This document shows, one piece after another, positions 10,609 through 23,520 of a stretch of DNA of 64,000 nt (position 1 is its first letter; every line of letters begins with the position of its first letter). Source of the stretch: Ectobius pallidus (Eukaryota > Arthropoda > Insecta > Blattodea > Ectobiidae); assembly GCA_964059195.1 (NCBI GenBank), contig CAXKWD010000011.1, positions 28,643,791-28,707,790 of the forward strand. Direction: 5' to 3'. The notes below the pieces were generated by a model that saw only the letters and a program-made list of their open reading frames with translations, did not search any database and had not been told where the DNA came from. The position numbers were made by a program, and so were the translations under genes.

Positions 10609-11736
10609 CAGTAGACTATCCCTAATCCGGCAGATATCAGATCAGGGTAGTGCCAGATTAGTGAAACGTCAGATCACTGGAAGGTCATTTATAAAACCAC
10701 TTTAAATGCATGAAAGTTCTGCTTTATTACAAATGATATTATACAAAAATGTAAAAAAAAAAAAATGAATTTCAATGTAATGATACTGTATTGTAATCAA
10801 ATATTGTCTTTTAAAATTTGTTGAAACAAGGTTTTATATGATTTGAGGTTTTCCTAGAGAAGCATATGAAAGAAGGCTTCTCGGGTTGACAGCCAGGTTT
10901 GAAGATCGATTTCCTCTGACGTTTCAAAGGCAAACGCTGCCTCCATCCTCAGGGATATTGGCGAGATGAGTCGTGTGGAAGACTTCTCATCTATTCTTCC
11001 AGGTGACTCATCTCGCCAGTATCCCTGAAGATGGAGGCAGCGTTTGCCTTTGAAACGTTGGAGGAAATCGATCTTCAAACCTGGCTGTCAACCCAAGAAG
11101 CCTTCTTTCAAGGTTTTATGTGGTTATACTAGAGTGCGTTTCACATATGAGTTGGCCAATCATGTGAGTTTCTTCATTGCGGCGGCCACAGCTGTAACTC
11201 CTGAGCAATCAGGTGAAATATCTATGCAAATAAAACCGCTAACAGTGTAATGATTCAGGTTCTCATGATTACAGTTAACATTACAATGAAAATAACCATA
11301 TACCTAATCACAAAAGATGTTGGAAACGTCCTCCTCTTGTTTCTACACAACACTGGCACCTTTTTAGGAAATTTTGTTTCATGCGCATTAGTTCAGCTTA
11401 CAAGCTAGAGTTAATTACTCTTGTGATATTGTCTTTAAGTTCTTTTAATGTATGGGGGTTTGAACTATACACTTTACTCTTCAAGTTCCCCCATAAAATA
11501 TAATAGTCATGTACTGTTAGAAGAACTACCATAGAATTCAAATGGAACCAGTACTATACAGATTCATGGTGGGAGAAACACAAAACAACTGTCGATTAGA
11601 AGACCTTTGTTTGCAGTGGTCTTCAGTAACGTGTCTCTCAACTTGCTCTTGATTCCCCCTCCATGCCCGTCTAAAAACAATGCCGGACTACTGGAGGGTT
11701 GCATTAGCAAAGTGCCAGACTACAGATAGTCTACTG
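10609..11736. mobile_element. pogo/Tigger-like non-autonomous DNA transposon
   Basis: A 1,128-bp intronic segment flanked by TA dinucleotides (10,607-10,608 and 11,737-11,738). The left end reads cagtagactatccctaatc and the right end, reversed, cagtagactatctgtagtc. Both then run into cggca/tggca-like words, as in pogo/Tigger-type termini. No transposase ORF is visible. It carries a nested hairpin at 10,868-11,109. Confidence 0.75.
10868..11109. repeat. Perfect-looking long hairpin nested in the pogo-like element
   Basis: Arms of about 115 bp around a loop of roughly 12 bp near 10,983. The left arm starts gaaagaaggcttctcgggtt and the right arm ends aacccaagaagccttctttc; ggcaaacgctgcctccatc and gatggaggcagcgtttgcc pair in mid-arm. 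Short open frames across it are by-products of the palindrome and not genes. Confidence 0.85.
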
Positions 11737-13678
11737 TATAATCAAAACTAAAATTCAGTTTAGTGCTTTTCTTTCTTTTTTAACCTAAAGAAAGTGTTCA
11801 TTTTGTCAATGCAGTTCTAATTCACCCTATCACACCCTGCTTATTTTATGTGGGCCCTCCCCACCCTTTACCATAGGCCCATCTGAACCTACCACGTGAC
11901 TACCACTCAGTGACCAGAAATGAGTGATGCCTTAGACCAGAAGGTCGAACCTCAAGGATATAAAATGAAATAAAATCTGCATCGTTATGTCCTGGTATGT
12001 AGGTTACTAATCCATAATTACTAATCTGCTACGATTTTATTTTGCCAAGTTTATTTATTCTTATTAGAATACAAACATTAACTGCAGATTAATAGATTCC
12101 CTCATGGACAGGTATTGACCCTCTTTGCAGCCACATGTAGGGTTACATGAAGTGAAGCACAGTGCTTAGACTTGCCAGATTGTAATTGAACTCATTGCCA
12201 TGTAAAATTCTGCACACTAATGGATTAAACTCTGTACAGGAATTATATGTGCTTATCAAGTATTCCACCTCCTCCCTACCTCTTCTGAGGTAGAATAAGT
12301 CTATCATTAAAAGAGGTGATGCAGGGGGTAAAAGGAACTAAATGAGAAGGGAAAAAGCCAATCTGACAGTGACTGATAATGCTTGAAGATGCCAGATGGT
12401 TTCCAGAAAACCTTAACTTTCTCAAAGTTTACTAAAAAGTGGTTAAAGCTACCTGAAAAGTGAACAAAACATGAACCGAAAGGGTTCAAAAATACCTTAT
12501 TATTCCGTAACACACACACAAAGAATGACAAAAATGGACTGAGGGTGTGAAAAGTCCCAAACGGGTTGAATATTGAATAAGCTTATAGATTTCTGTAAGG
12601 GGACCAAAAGTGCCTGAAGTAAGCATAGGTATCCATTCCTTCTTAATCGCAGAGCTTTCTTTTGAAATTTATTTTATTTGTGGTAGATGTTTTTCTGTGA
12701 TGATGTATCTTTACCAGAATGTATGTGCCAATGCCTAAGCACTACTGTACCATGCTCCAATATAGCATAGACCAACGCCTTTTCTGTTTGCTTTTCATTT
12801 TGTGTTTATGCAACAATAGCATTCCTGACCTAGCATAATAATGCACAAGGTATTACTGACATAAACTCGAAGGTTTTTCTATTCATTAATGCATGCATTT
12901 CTATTGTAAACAGTTTATTTTTTAATGAGTAATGGAAACTAGTTCCATTCCTTCATTTATGTTTGCCCTGTATAAATAAAACAAAATACAGTAAAATGAA
13001 ATGAAATTCAACTGTATACTAAAGCTGTTCACGTATTCATACTTCTGATGGAGCCTCTTAATTCAATTCATTATTTATCACACATTTTATAGATTTTTAT
13101 TGTGATACATGTAGTTAATTCTGAAGTCCAACCAAATAATAGACTATTAGTATTAGTATTAGCCCGTAACATCCCTATCGGGCAAGGGCCTCTTTCTATG
13201 AAAGGTAGCTGGGTTCTTGCAGACCCGGGTAGCTAGTAAATGATAACTAAATAGAGAAACTAACTTATGATAATATCTGTTTATTACTACAGTCAAACTT
13301 GGATAATTTGAAGATGAAGGGACCAGCAAAAGAATCGAATTAATCACCATTTTGAAATAGAAAAGTTTATTGATTTGTATAAGGAAGTCAAGGGACCATA
13401 CTAAAAGTTTTAACTATCCACGATTTCAAAGATAGAATTATCCAAGTTCAACTGTGTTATCATTATTTGGTTAGTTTATATTGTACTTAGATTATTGGCT
13501 ATATTGTTAACAATGTACCTTAACTTATATGCTGTACTTTGCTAATTTGCTACCGCTATTTTGTATTACTTTTAGATGCTGTTGATGAAGCATTTGAATT
13601 ATTGTAATTTTTGTAATGCAATTAAATGTCTTTTCTTATCTTAGCTACTATTAATTGAACATGGTTTCTTTGTTCCAG
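11737..13678. other. Intron sequence before cytoplasmic exon h
   Basis: About 1.9 kb of AT-rich intron. A GC-richer patch near 13,160-13,235 (cccgtaacatccctatcggg, agacccgggt) looks repeat-derived but I could not classify it. Confidence 0.5.
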
Positions 13679-13827
13679 AATATGCAGAAGATATTTCTCC
13701 ATATGCAACATTTCATGTCCAGAGCCAAGGCCAGGGACAACAAACTCAGTCTTCCCCAGGTCCTATGCAGACGTTTGTATATCATGACCACAGGCTCACT
13801 GCAATGGAAACTATGCAATTAAAAAGT
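13679..13827 (+). CDS. Dscam-like: Dscam-family exon h: conserved tail block EDISPYATF
   Basis: A 149-bp exon, entering in phase 1 and ending in phase 0: acceptor ttgttccag, donor agt|gtaagc. It encodes EYAEDISPYATFHV, then a Gln-rich stretch (QSQGQGQQTQSS), then PMQTFVYHDHRLTAMETMQL. The ISPYATF block and the MQTFVYHD...AMETMQL block are, from memory of the family, the best conserved part of the insect Dscam cytoplasmic tail, and they strongly support the gene assignment. It is the first exon in the window whose 3' border is not phase 1, so skipping it would shift the frame of the rest of the tail. Confidence 0.92.
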
Positions 13828-15240
13828 GTAAGCCAATTTAAATAACATAGCTCCACTGAATATGTTGATCATTTTACATAGGGCTTTAGTTGGAAAATTA
13901 AAACTACCAATACTCCTCTAACTCTTTAAAATTTTCTAGACTGGCCCAAAGGAATGTTGTTATGCAGTAATTTTTATTTTACAAATTCTAATAAGTCATA
14001 ATAATAAAACTGCACCGCTAACAGGATTTTGTTTCAAATGTGAAGAGTAAACAGTTGTTTTAACATTGTTAAACAGTTGTTTTAGTAAACTCAGAAATAC
14101 ATTGATAAGTTTAATTTTATTTTGTACATTTAGTTTCCTTATGCTAGGTACAAGGAACCAGGATAACTACAAATTGAAGATTAAATCCTATTTTATTTTT
14201 ATGCTAAGTAGTATGACATTTTACTACTACCAACATAACTCTGAAAATTTAACTTTGTTTGGTGTAAACTTTTGACAATCGTTAATGTCAGGCATGTCAA
14301 ATTAACTCATTGTTGAAATGTAGTTTTCTTTTGACTTTATAATAGCTTGCAGAACAAACAAATATCTTTCTTCTATATTATCATCTCCCTGTCATTAGTT
14401 ATTATGAGGATATTTTCTGTTCAGTAAATTATTAGAATAACAAATAAAACAGCATTGATCTTGTAAGAGCCGATACTGTATTGCATGTTCCATAACTTCC
14501 GGTTCTCTTTTCGGACAATTCTATAACCACCATTACTGAGTATCGATGAGTACTGGCCCAACTAAAGTCTTGATCTTACATCTTATTTGGTTGTTTACTT
14601 CCATTCATCATTCACTAAATCCCGTGCAATTACTCCTGGGTGTGACTTTTATTTTACATTCTAATATATATTGTTCTCATTATATTACTAGGTACATAAA
14701 ACTTCCACCATCTGTGAATTTAGAAAAATGTTGTAACTTTAAAAGTTACGTTTGAAAGAAATATTTAATACTGTATTCTTGGTCTCAAACAAAGAATTTC
14801 ATCTTTTCATGAAATGCTTGGCAGATACCTGTATCTCTTCATATTTAAATTTATCTCTCTCTTACAGTATATTTCAAATCATAAATTTGCCAGGCCCTAC
14901 TAGATTGGTTCAATAACATTTCTGTCCTTCTGAACTTCATGCCGTGATGAATTCAGTAAAGGTGGATGCTTGAAAACTGGCTGAAAAAAAAAAATGTTCT
15001 TTTTAAGATTTGGCACTAATCATCAAAGATGTATTCATACTTTTCATTTGTATCAAATATCAGATTGTTTTGAAAGAAGACTGATATTGATCTAGATGTA
15101 AACCACAGACAGAAGAGATTAATTTTCATCTTTTGTTTGAGACATGTCTCACAGGGATGTATTTAGATCTGGATGGACTAAGAAGCTGCCTAAGAAGGCA
15201 GATTAGTACGGTGTGTAAACATTGATTTTCTTTTTTACAG

Positions 15241-15394
15241 GGTAATATTCACGATGACTATACAAAATTAAGAGCAAATCAGAAGAATAAACGAATGAGA
15301 TCTGAGAGTTCAGATTATTCAGGCTCCACAGATTGCAAGTCTGAAATGGGGCCAATTCCTAGATCCTCAAGAGGGGAACGTATGTCACTACAAA
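15241..15394 (+). CDS. Dscam-like: Dscam-family exon i: cytoplasmic tail
   Basis: A 154-bp exon entering in phase 0 and ending in phase 1: acceptor cttttttacag, donor a|gtatgt. It encodes GNIHDDYTKLRANQKNKRMR, then SESSDYSGSTDCKSEMGP and a basic/serine-rich end. Two tyrosines (DDYTKL, SDYSGS) lie in acidic or serine contexts that suit phosphorylation, but no known motif can be claimed. No folded domain is visible; it looks like a disordered signalling tail. Confidence 0.85.
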
Positions 15395-16361
15395 GTATGT
15401 ATCCACTTTTATCCAAACACTATTGGTAATACCCTATTGTATAATTATTCATTACCGATATAGACTTATATTAGTGGATAGAATTTCTTGGTTTCATGCA
15501 TCGGAGTGTACACTTGTGAACATGTCAAAAACCAGACAGTATAAGTAGGCTACAGGCAGAGTAGCCTACATGTTAATGTTATACACAAAGTAGGCCTATA
15601 AAATAATACTGTCAACCAGTCTGGAGTATGACAGGGATGGTTCTGGAGTTGGACAGGGATGGTGGGTTTGGACCACTATGCATACAATATGAAAACATTA
15701 AGTTACGTCTTAACAATTGATGGGTACAGGGAAAAAAGAGACTAATAAACACAAATTTTTTAGGAGAAATATTTTAAATATTTATTTCTATGTAGAGCCT
15801 ACTGTTTGTCAGCTATGGGTTTGTAATAAAATGCATACAATTATTAATTCAATAGTAAACATGACGGTAGACCAAATTAAGAACACTGAACTTAAGGAAA
15901 ATGAGAATGTGATGTACAGAAATACTGTAAATGTACAGTACATTATCCATTATTGTTCCCAGCATCTGAGCTGTGTAAAAACAGCTATTTGCTTCCACTG
16001 CTTTTTCTAAGGAGTTTCTAAGATAGAAACTAAAGACCATCCTCTGTCAATTTCTACCAATCTGAAATACAAGGGGTACAAAGGGCTACCTAGGCCATGT
16101 GCATAGTGACCCTAGGGGATATCTTTATTCAAGATGGAAATTTCAGGATTTAACAAAATTGCTTATAATTGTCTTCTCCAATACTCCATGTAATTCATTA
16201 ATATTTATTTTTGTCTTGTGATTCCCGGATGAGGGACTTAATATAATTTATTTTAAGGGAAGGAATTAGTAATCTGAAAAATCTGTACTTGTGCTCTTAG
16301 TATTTCAATATAAGCACCTTTTCTTTAGACATATATCCAGTCTTTTAATATGTATTTTCAG

Positions 16362-16500
16362 CTCTTCTATACCCTGGGCCTGCACTTGGGACAGGGGCAG
16401 TAGAGAGTCCTAGTGGAGGTCCAGAATCCAGTACATCACCAGAACAGTCCCCTGTCCCTGACAGGAGAAATCCCATGCGTCGGCATCGGCACAACGTCAG
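16362..16500 (+). CDS. Dscam-like: Dscam-family exon j: Pro/Ser-rich cytoplasmic tail
   Basis: A 139-bp exon entering in phase 1 and leaving in phase 2: acceptor gtattttcag, donor ag|gtaaaa. It encodes LLYPGPALGTGAVESPSGGP and then SSTSPEQSPVPDRRNPMRRH. It is rich in Pro, Ser and Gly, ends in a basic cluster, and has P-x-x-P-like spacing that could bind SH3 domains (inference). Open minus-strand frames over the same bases have no support. The phase 2 donor matches the acceptor of the terminal exon. Confidence 0.82.
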
Positions 16501-16902
16501 GTAAAAAGTAAGCTGGATTCCTTCTTCCAGACCCACAAGTTTTCATAAAACATTGCAATAGCTCAAAAGTGAAATAAAAATATATTCCATTTTTTAAATT
16601 CACCATCCTGAGTGTAATCAAAATTCAGAATTCTGGTTGTATCTAGGGTGAAACTTGATTTTTATTTTCAATTAAAATATAGTATTACTTTTTTGTTTAC
16701 TTTCAAAGGTCCTATACTTCAATTCCAGGTATCTTGTACAGATAGTTACAAAAAAAGATGGGCCAACTCTCGTTTGTTAGAAAATCAAGTTCTTTGGAGC
16801 AACTCACAAGTGTAAATGAACTTCCACTCATTGATGTGATGTTTGTTCATTTATGGGATGGCTCCACCTTCTGTACCAAAGGTTGTGCGTTCACTTCCCA
16901 CG

Positions 16903-18227
16903 ATTTTGTTTATACGAGACGTGTTTTTAAAGTAAGTACCGATAATCTTTTTAGAAGTAACAGAACATTATTTTCCAAATACTTTATTATTATTGCACTA
17001 CTTCTCCACATAGTCACTTGGCACTTGTAACGGGAAATCAGTTTTTTTTGCCTTCATCAAAGAATGAAGCCGCCTGTAATGAAAGCCAAGTCTGAACAAC
17101 TTGTTTTGTAACATCATCGTCATTGAAATGTTTTCCACCAAGGAATTTCTTCAGATGAAGAAACAGATGAAAATCGCTTGGTGCCAAATCCGAACTGTAG
17201 GAAGGGTGGTCGAATTGTTCCCAAGCAAACGATGTGATCAGATCTTGAGTTTGTTTGACTGTGTGTGGCCGGGCATTTTTATGAACCAAAAGGATTCCAT
17301 TTGAATGCATTTCATGCCTTTTGTTCTGAATTGCATGGTGGAGATTTTGTAGTGGCTCACAATAGTAGTCTTTGTTGATTTTTGCATTCTTGGGCAAGAA
17401 TTTAACCAGCAAAACACCTTGTCTGTCCCAGAAAACCATGTACATGATCTTGCAAGTGAATATCGTCTGTTTAAATTTCTTTTTCACTGGGATGTTGTGT
17501 GCCTCCACTCCATGGATTACTGCTTTGATTATGGAGTGAAGTGAGACATCCATGTCTCAATGTCCACCCCTGTAACAATGTGCATTAGCAAATAATTGTC
17601 TTCCTCAGCATATCACATGAGAGAAGTCAGTGCAGCAGCAGATCGCTGGTTCTTGTCCTCCTCAGTAAGATTTTTGGGCACCATCTTGAGCACAATTTTC
17701 GAAATCCTAAGCGTTTTGTCACAATGTTGTTGAGGGCTGACCTTGAAATTTGTGGAAAATGTGAAGACGACACCAATATGGTGAAAAGTGTCCTCGTGAA
17801 TGTTTTCTTCTACAGCTCACACCTAATCATCTGTGATCACAGACAGTCTGTCACTCTGTGGGTCACCATGCACATTTTTATAACGTTGGTTAAACTATCT
17901 AACCAACTTCCTCGCCATTCTGTCACTCATTATTGTTTCCCCATAAACCTCACAAAAGTGATGATGAATGTTTGCTGACGTAATATTTCTCACATTCAAA
18001 AAATGAATCACTGATCTGACTTCACAGTCGGCAAGTTGTTTGATCGTTTTGAACATTTCAAAATGCTCTAACAATAGGAAAACACAAACCAATAATCGCT
18101 CACACTGCGTCTAGCTTCTTAATGAATGGAGGAAATGATTGCACTTGCTCAAAATTGCAACTGTAACGCTGCACTGGCAAAATATTTAAATGTTACTTAC
18201 TTTAAAAACACATCTCATAAACAAATC
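16903..18227 (-). pseudogene. Degenerate mariner element with broken transposase
   Basis: An approximately 1.3-kb mariner relic in the last Dscam intron, reading on the minus strand. The ends share ttgttta...gtgtttttaaagtaagta as inverted repeats. The N-terminal helix-turn-helix part is recognisable near 17,900-18,090 (EVRSVIHFLNVRNITSANIH). The C-terminal catalytic part is at 17,038-17,553, with YSSDLAPSDFHLF and a terminal WLSLQAASFFDEG. Stops and frameshifts lie between the parts, and the usual HDNARPH motif reads HKNARPH, so the second catalytic aspartate is lost. It is non-functional. Outer borders are approximate; no clear TA duplication is left. Confidence 0.85.
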
Positions 18228-21200
18228 TACTGGAAGTTTGAACTTTCAGTAAAAAGCTTAAATAAGTAAACAGATTTAATTTTCTTTAGAAGAAAAACAA
18301 ACAAATGCCTTAAAAAAACAAAGAAAAGGCCTGTTACTGGTATTGGTATCGTGTTCATTTGCTAAACGTATGACCAGAAACTTGAAAATAGAATAATTTA
18401 GTATCGTTTGAGATTCGAATAGTACTCACTTATTTCACAGGTTGGCTATATAACAACTGTATCCATTTTGTTTGCTGATGTTGGACATTCATAAAACATG
18501 GCTATATAATCAGTATTGGCTGCAATGTATTTTATGTTGCTCAACAATATTTTTATTTAATTCTTCAGATAATCTATTGTATCCAAAATTCATTCACCAT
18601 TCAATTTAATAACAAATATCAGGCTCTTAAACAAAATACAGCCAATTTTAATGGTTTGATTATGTGTTATCTTGTGTATGCAGGTAATGATGATGTAAGC
18701 ATGCACAGTATTCTGTATCTGGAACTTAAATCTTTTAGGCGGCCCATTCATTTTGAATCCAGCTGTATATAACAATTTAAAAACAAAGAGAGTGTAGTTT
18801 AGAATTTTGCCTGTCACCCGTACAGCATTCTTTCCCTGTCTGATATTTATGTTCATGCAGTTCCTTGTTTTCAACCATCTCACGTCATGAAATGCTTCAA
18901 AGTGTCTTTTTTTTTTTTTGTATTGATCTTTGCTTACTTCAATAATTATTTTCCTGACTTTCAGCACCAAGCGTTGAGATGTAGCCTACTATTAGTCTCC
19001 AACAAATTTAATAAACCAATAATTCCTCTTCATAATATAATAAAACCAACATTCCCAATTTACCTTCCATCATTCCAAGGCTGTAACAGATTCTACTCAC
19101 ATCCTGCAAAAATTGGAACCTTTAAGCTTTGCCCTTTCAACAGTACATTTTCTGCACAGAATTTTTCAGTTAATGTACTTCCAGACAAGTGAAACTTCTC
19201 TCTAATCAACATGTTTTAATCTTCAGATATTTTCTTCAATCAGCCACATTTTGAAGGCAACATATTCCAGCATTGCAAAATGGAGATGTGATGTAATAAC
19301 ATAGTAATAACTCTTGACAGGTGTATTGAACCCAGTCCTGGCTCTCTGTCTGCTTTTCTTTCTATCTGTCTCTCTAACCCTTTTATCTCTCCCTCTCCTT
19401 TTTTTCTCTTTTCATCTTTCTCTTTCTCTCTCTAAACTCTCTCCAGCTTTTCTCTCTTTAGCCCTCTTTCTCTGTCTCCTCATCTCATCCTTTTCCCCCT
19501 CATCTATCTTTGGATTTCATATTGAACAAAATTGATGTCTCACTAAGAAAAATGTTAGTAATATGAGGTCAAACGTGATGAATGATATTTAAGTTTTTGT
19601 GCTAGTCTTAGAAATTTAAAAAAATGTATATATTGCTAAGTAGGTTTATTGGTTTCATAACTTTTAATTAATTACTTTATAAAGAACTCATTCAATTGAA
19701 ATAATTCTAGCCTGAATTTGTAGTTTTTTTTTCTGGAGTTACTTGGTGCCTTAGAACTTACACTTATTCTCGGGTATATTTAGGTTGCTGATGCCAAATG
19801 TGCCATTAGTTTTGCCCTATCAGCTTTAGTTTTTGAGATATGGTATTGCCATTATGCATATTATCCCATTTTACGTTTGATATAAATAAAAAACAGTGCC
19901 TATTTGTAGCTTCTAGATCATGTGAAGAAAAAAGCAACACACTAACATTACATTAACATTACAGTAACAATATAACATGGGGTCTTGCAAAAATTGATAT
20001 CACTTACTGTATGGTCGTTTATGACTTATGAGCTGTCAATTTGAGGTCCAAATATTAATCCAGCTTTTAGTTTTTCTGTACTTCATACAGTTTTCGTCCT
20101 ACGTGTCCAAAGTATCGTCAAGAACCTTCACTAGCTATATTATCAAGCAAGATTTTGTTTCGCTAGATCAAGAGTTCACGAATAAAATCCCCCCCTCCCT
20201 CGAGAAAAGTAGAGCTGGTAGAGAAAAACTGTTTACATATTTGGAATAAGCCCACTAAGTATAGCCAAAATCCAATAAAACATCTGAGACATCAAACAAA
20301 AAGTTCTTTTTTGTTGGGCTGTATTATACATATGTATTTACATCAGCTATTTCTGAAGCTGTCCTCCTGACTTGTTCATGCTTAGAACAGTACAATTGAT
20401 ACATGCCCGCAAAAACGGGCAAATATTTTTTGTCAGATGGAGAACAATAGTGTTTCATGAATGAATGAGGCTGGGAAAATTATTAAACTTATTTCTGTTC
20501 ATTTCTCTAATTCATAAACTTCAAGCATATACATACATATTGAATCAATTATTAGTTTCAAACATGATTGGAAAGAGGGAAGAAACCTGTTCCTCTTTTC
20601 ATATATTTGAAGGTAAAGACTGCTTCAAAAATATGTATATTATTTTGTAAAACTGAACTCCACTCTGATCTGTGCTGGCATCCAAGCCCATAGGCAGCAG
20701 AGTCAAATTAATCAGCATCTGGCAGTTTAGAATCCATTCTCTGGTGAACAGCTTTGCACTAAAAGAGTTAAAGGGCTCATGTGGGATTTACACAATAGCC
20801 ACCAGTATTTGTTAGGATGTAGATTGAATTTTGTTGTGTAAAATGTTTAAAACTATACCATCCACTCTATTTATGCTCCCTCAGTTTATCAAAAACCTAT
20901 CCTATTGTATGCCAGTTTTTCATCAATTTTGAAGCACAAGAGTTTGAAGGGAATGTTGTATTCACTAATCATCAAATGCACTAATATCATGATTCTACAA
21001 AGACTACTATTGACTTCAGTGAATTGTCTGCCAACTCATGCTTTTGAGAAGCTTCCTTGTAAATGGATGCCACTCTATAACAGTATGGAGTATTTTACTA
21101 TAAATTCATAATAAATATACTTTCCACATAAAATACTGCTGGAAGAAAATTCCAGATCGGGTGATAGTTATGATTTTTTAATACACCTCTCTTTAAATGA

Positions 21201-21241
21201 AAAATGCATGTACAAATATAATGTGACCTTTTCATTTTCAG
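18228..21241. other. Remainder of last Dscam intron
   Basis: AT-rich intron sequence with poly-T and CT-rich tracts. Open frames here are short and lack family features. It ends in the acceptor cattttcag for the terminal exon. Confidence 0.6.
19350..19510. repeat. CT-rich low-complexity tract
   Basis: Polypyrimidine-rich stretch (tctctctaaccctttta, ctctctctaaactctct) in the last intron. The open frame across it gives only a Leu/Ser-rich low-complexity peptide and is not a gene. Confidence 0.7.
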
Positions 21242-21437
21242 GCGACAGGATTCTTCGATGACGCTGACAACTTGTCTGGACCCTCCTTCAGGATTCTCCG
21301 ACTGTCATGAACTCAGTGAAGCAGAGTGTGACATGGATACAATTCGCCGACTAAAGAGATCATTCAAAAAATCTGAAAGTAGTCGCCTTTCATACGGAGA
21401 GCAGGATTGTTCACACAACTTCACAATAGCTGTGTGA
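21242..21437 (+). CDS. Dscam-like: Dscam-family terminal coding exon; C-terminus FTIAV
   Basis: The last coding exon enters in phase 2 and runs 65 codons after the split codon to the TGA at 21,435-21,437. It encodes RQDSSMTLTTCLDPPSGFSD, then HELSEAECDMDTIRRLKRSF and ends SHNFTIAV. The final I-A-V has the hydrophobic-x-hydrophobic form of a class II PDZ ligand, so the receptor may bind a PDZ scaffold (inference). The acidic ELSEAECDMD patch followed by the basic RRLKRSFKK patch is typical of receptor tails. With the upstream exons it gives one continuous frame of 745 residues. Confidence 0.9.
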
Positions 21438-21660
21438 CATCAAAATGAACTACAATATCACTTCCAAACAGTATTCAACTGCCATCACAAACTGTGTAAA
21501 GAACTAATCTTCAGTTTCCATCAATTGAAGTGTGTCATAATGTTTGGTTTCCAGTGGTTGAGAAAGACACAGATATATATTTATTTTCAATGAATTTTAC
21601 AGGCATTTCATGTTATAAATGTTATTCAAGAAATAAAAGTAAATATTATAAAAATATTAA
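21438..21660 (+). other. Probable 3' UTR of the Dscam-family gene
   Basis: AT-rich sequence after the stop codon, with a canonical AATAAA at 21,632-21,637. A second AATAAA at 22,576-22,581 could serve a longer UTR. Which is used cannot be told from sequence. Confidence 0.6.
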
Positions 21661-22900
21661 AACACAAGAGAAGGACTAAGTGTTTAAACCAGTTTTCAGA
21701 TATTTCAACAATTTCTTTTTGAGCCATACTGTTTTAATTAGATGCTTTTGCATTATGAAAATGAAGAACTGGATATTTTGTAGTCTTTTGAGAATGCCAT
21801 CGCTCTGGATTTGAACTGGAATACTAGACAGTTCCATTGGATTTGTAGAAGATACCGAATTATTATACGTTTGAGGTAGATTTTATAGTAAAATATAATT
21901 GCAGTGACATTTGTTCCAGTAATGTTTACAGAAGACAACGCAGTGCTTAAAGGCTTTCAGCCAAACTAACCAATGGGATCTTGAGGTTATTTGAAGAAAG
22001 AGTATTTTCTTTATTTCAAGAATGAAGAACCATCAACCATCACCCTCTGAAACCAAAGAATAATGCTTCAAATCTTTCAGTCAAACTACTGAATGGAATG
22101 ATGTCTGTTTTACTCTCCTTATAGTTTGAACACATAGTGAATTTTCTTCATCTTAAAAAAGAAGAAAGAGATATTTGTATCACAAACTTCTTGAAAAGAA
22201 CTATTCCTTATATGGTGCAGTGCATGGAACAGAGTATGTTATTATCTTGGAATAATGTGAAAAAATAGAAGATGTGTTCGTTTTGAAGAAGGCTCGTCTG
22301 AAATCCGAATCCTAAATCATCACAAGAGATGGACTATGTTGTCTTTTGACCTGATCAGCAGATGAAAGGAATTGTTTTATTTACACTTTAATCTTCGGTG
22401 ATTCTTTAAGGAAGACATTCTGGTATTCAAACAATAACATTTGAAAGAGCAGAACACTCCTGCAAAACTACTACCAGATGAACTCATCGTGCTTAATTTG
22501 TTTCAATCTTACAGTAATTTTTTTAATACTAAAAATGTGATCCTTTAAGATTCAGTCTTCAAACTCAGGAACGTAAATAAAATCCTTTGATCCATGAAGT
22601 TATCAGGATAAATTTTTAAAAGCTTATTTTATAATGATATAAAAAGCTGTTAAGATTGAATTTCTTGAACCTCTACCTATACTTATTAATTGAATTTCAC
22701 TAAACTTTGTGCACATACTTCTTACAGAAGCAACTTGTACTTGCATAAATCTCTACCAAGTTTCAGCTAGGTAGGTCACCTAATTCTGAAAACCTTGAAG
22801 TCTTCATTGTTAAATTTATAATCATTCTTCAGAAGTTCCTTGCACACCAGTTTTTAATCTCAACAGATTAATTAATATAAATACACTCTTTTATAACCTG
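21661..22900. other. Downstream DNA, possibly extended 3' UTR
   Basis: No coding signal. It could be a longer 3' UTR ending near 22,600 or simple intergenic DNA. Confidence 0.4.
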
Positions 22901-23229
22901 ATCTAGAGAGAGGTAATGACTTTGGAGAACAAGAGAAGGCAGAATAATGAGACTATCACCAGTTATGTCCATGTGAGATAACATGAATCTGAACAGCAGT
23001 AAGAATCTGAAGGTTGGAGTGTTTTCAGTACCAGGTATCTGGGAAATTTGATCAATGCAATAATAAATCTAGCAGAATACAACAGGGGAACATCATTTAA
23101 CTTTAAACTGCTCAAAGGTGACCTCCGGAATATAGACCTGGGGTCTGACAAGAGAAGATTAAATGAGCCTGAGAAAGCACGAGAGTATGATATTAATGAA
23201 GATCTATTGTACAGTAAATGAGAACTGAA

Positions 23230-23520
23230 AACAGAAAGAAGATACAAGAATTATATTAACTAATACAAAGAGAGGATGTAAAATGAACATTGAAGTGAAA
23301 AGAATCAAATAGTTTGACCATCTGGAAAGAATGGGAATCACCAGAGTGCCAAGAAAAGTATATCGAGGTTGATGATGTCTGGAAGGATAAATCAGAGTAA
23401 AGCGGATTGATGATGTATTGGAAGACTTGAAAACTATGAGAGAGAGATGCTGAGAGAGATAGACAAGAATGGAGGGAAGTTATTGAGGCCTATTCCACCC
23501 AGTGCTGTAGGGGTAAGTAC
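23230..23520 (+). pseudogene. LINE relic: C-terminal end of a non-LTR retrotransposon ORF2
   Basis: Frame-broken + strand matches to the tail common in insect LINEs: FDHLERMGITRVPRKVYRG, then RIDDVLEDLK, then RQEWREVIEA. These parallel the usual 'GHxxRM...P+K...WxDDVxEDL+...DRxEWR' layout. Several stops and frameshifts. The minus-strand frame at 22,963-23,247 looks like chance. Confidence 0.65.

Noticed and set aside
22963..23247. 94-codon minus-strand frame
   Set aside because: Overlaps the start of a + strand LINE relic and shows no family features.
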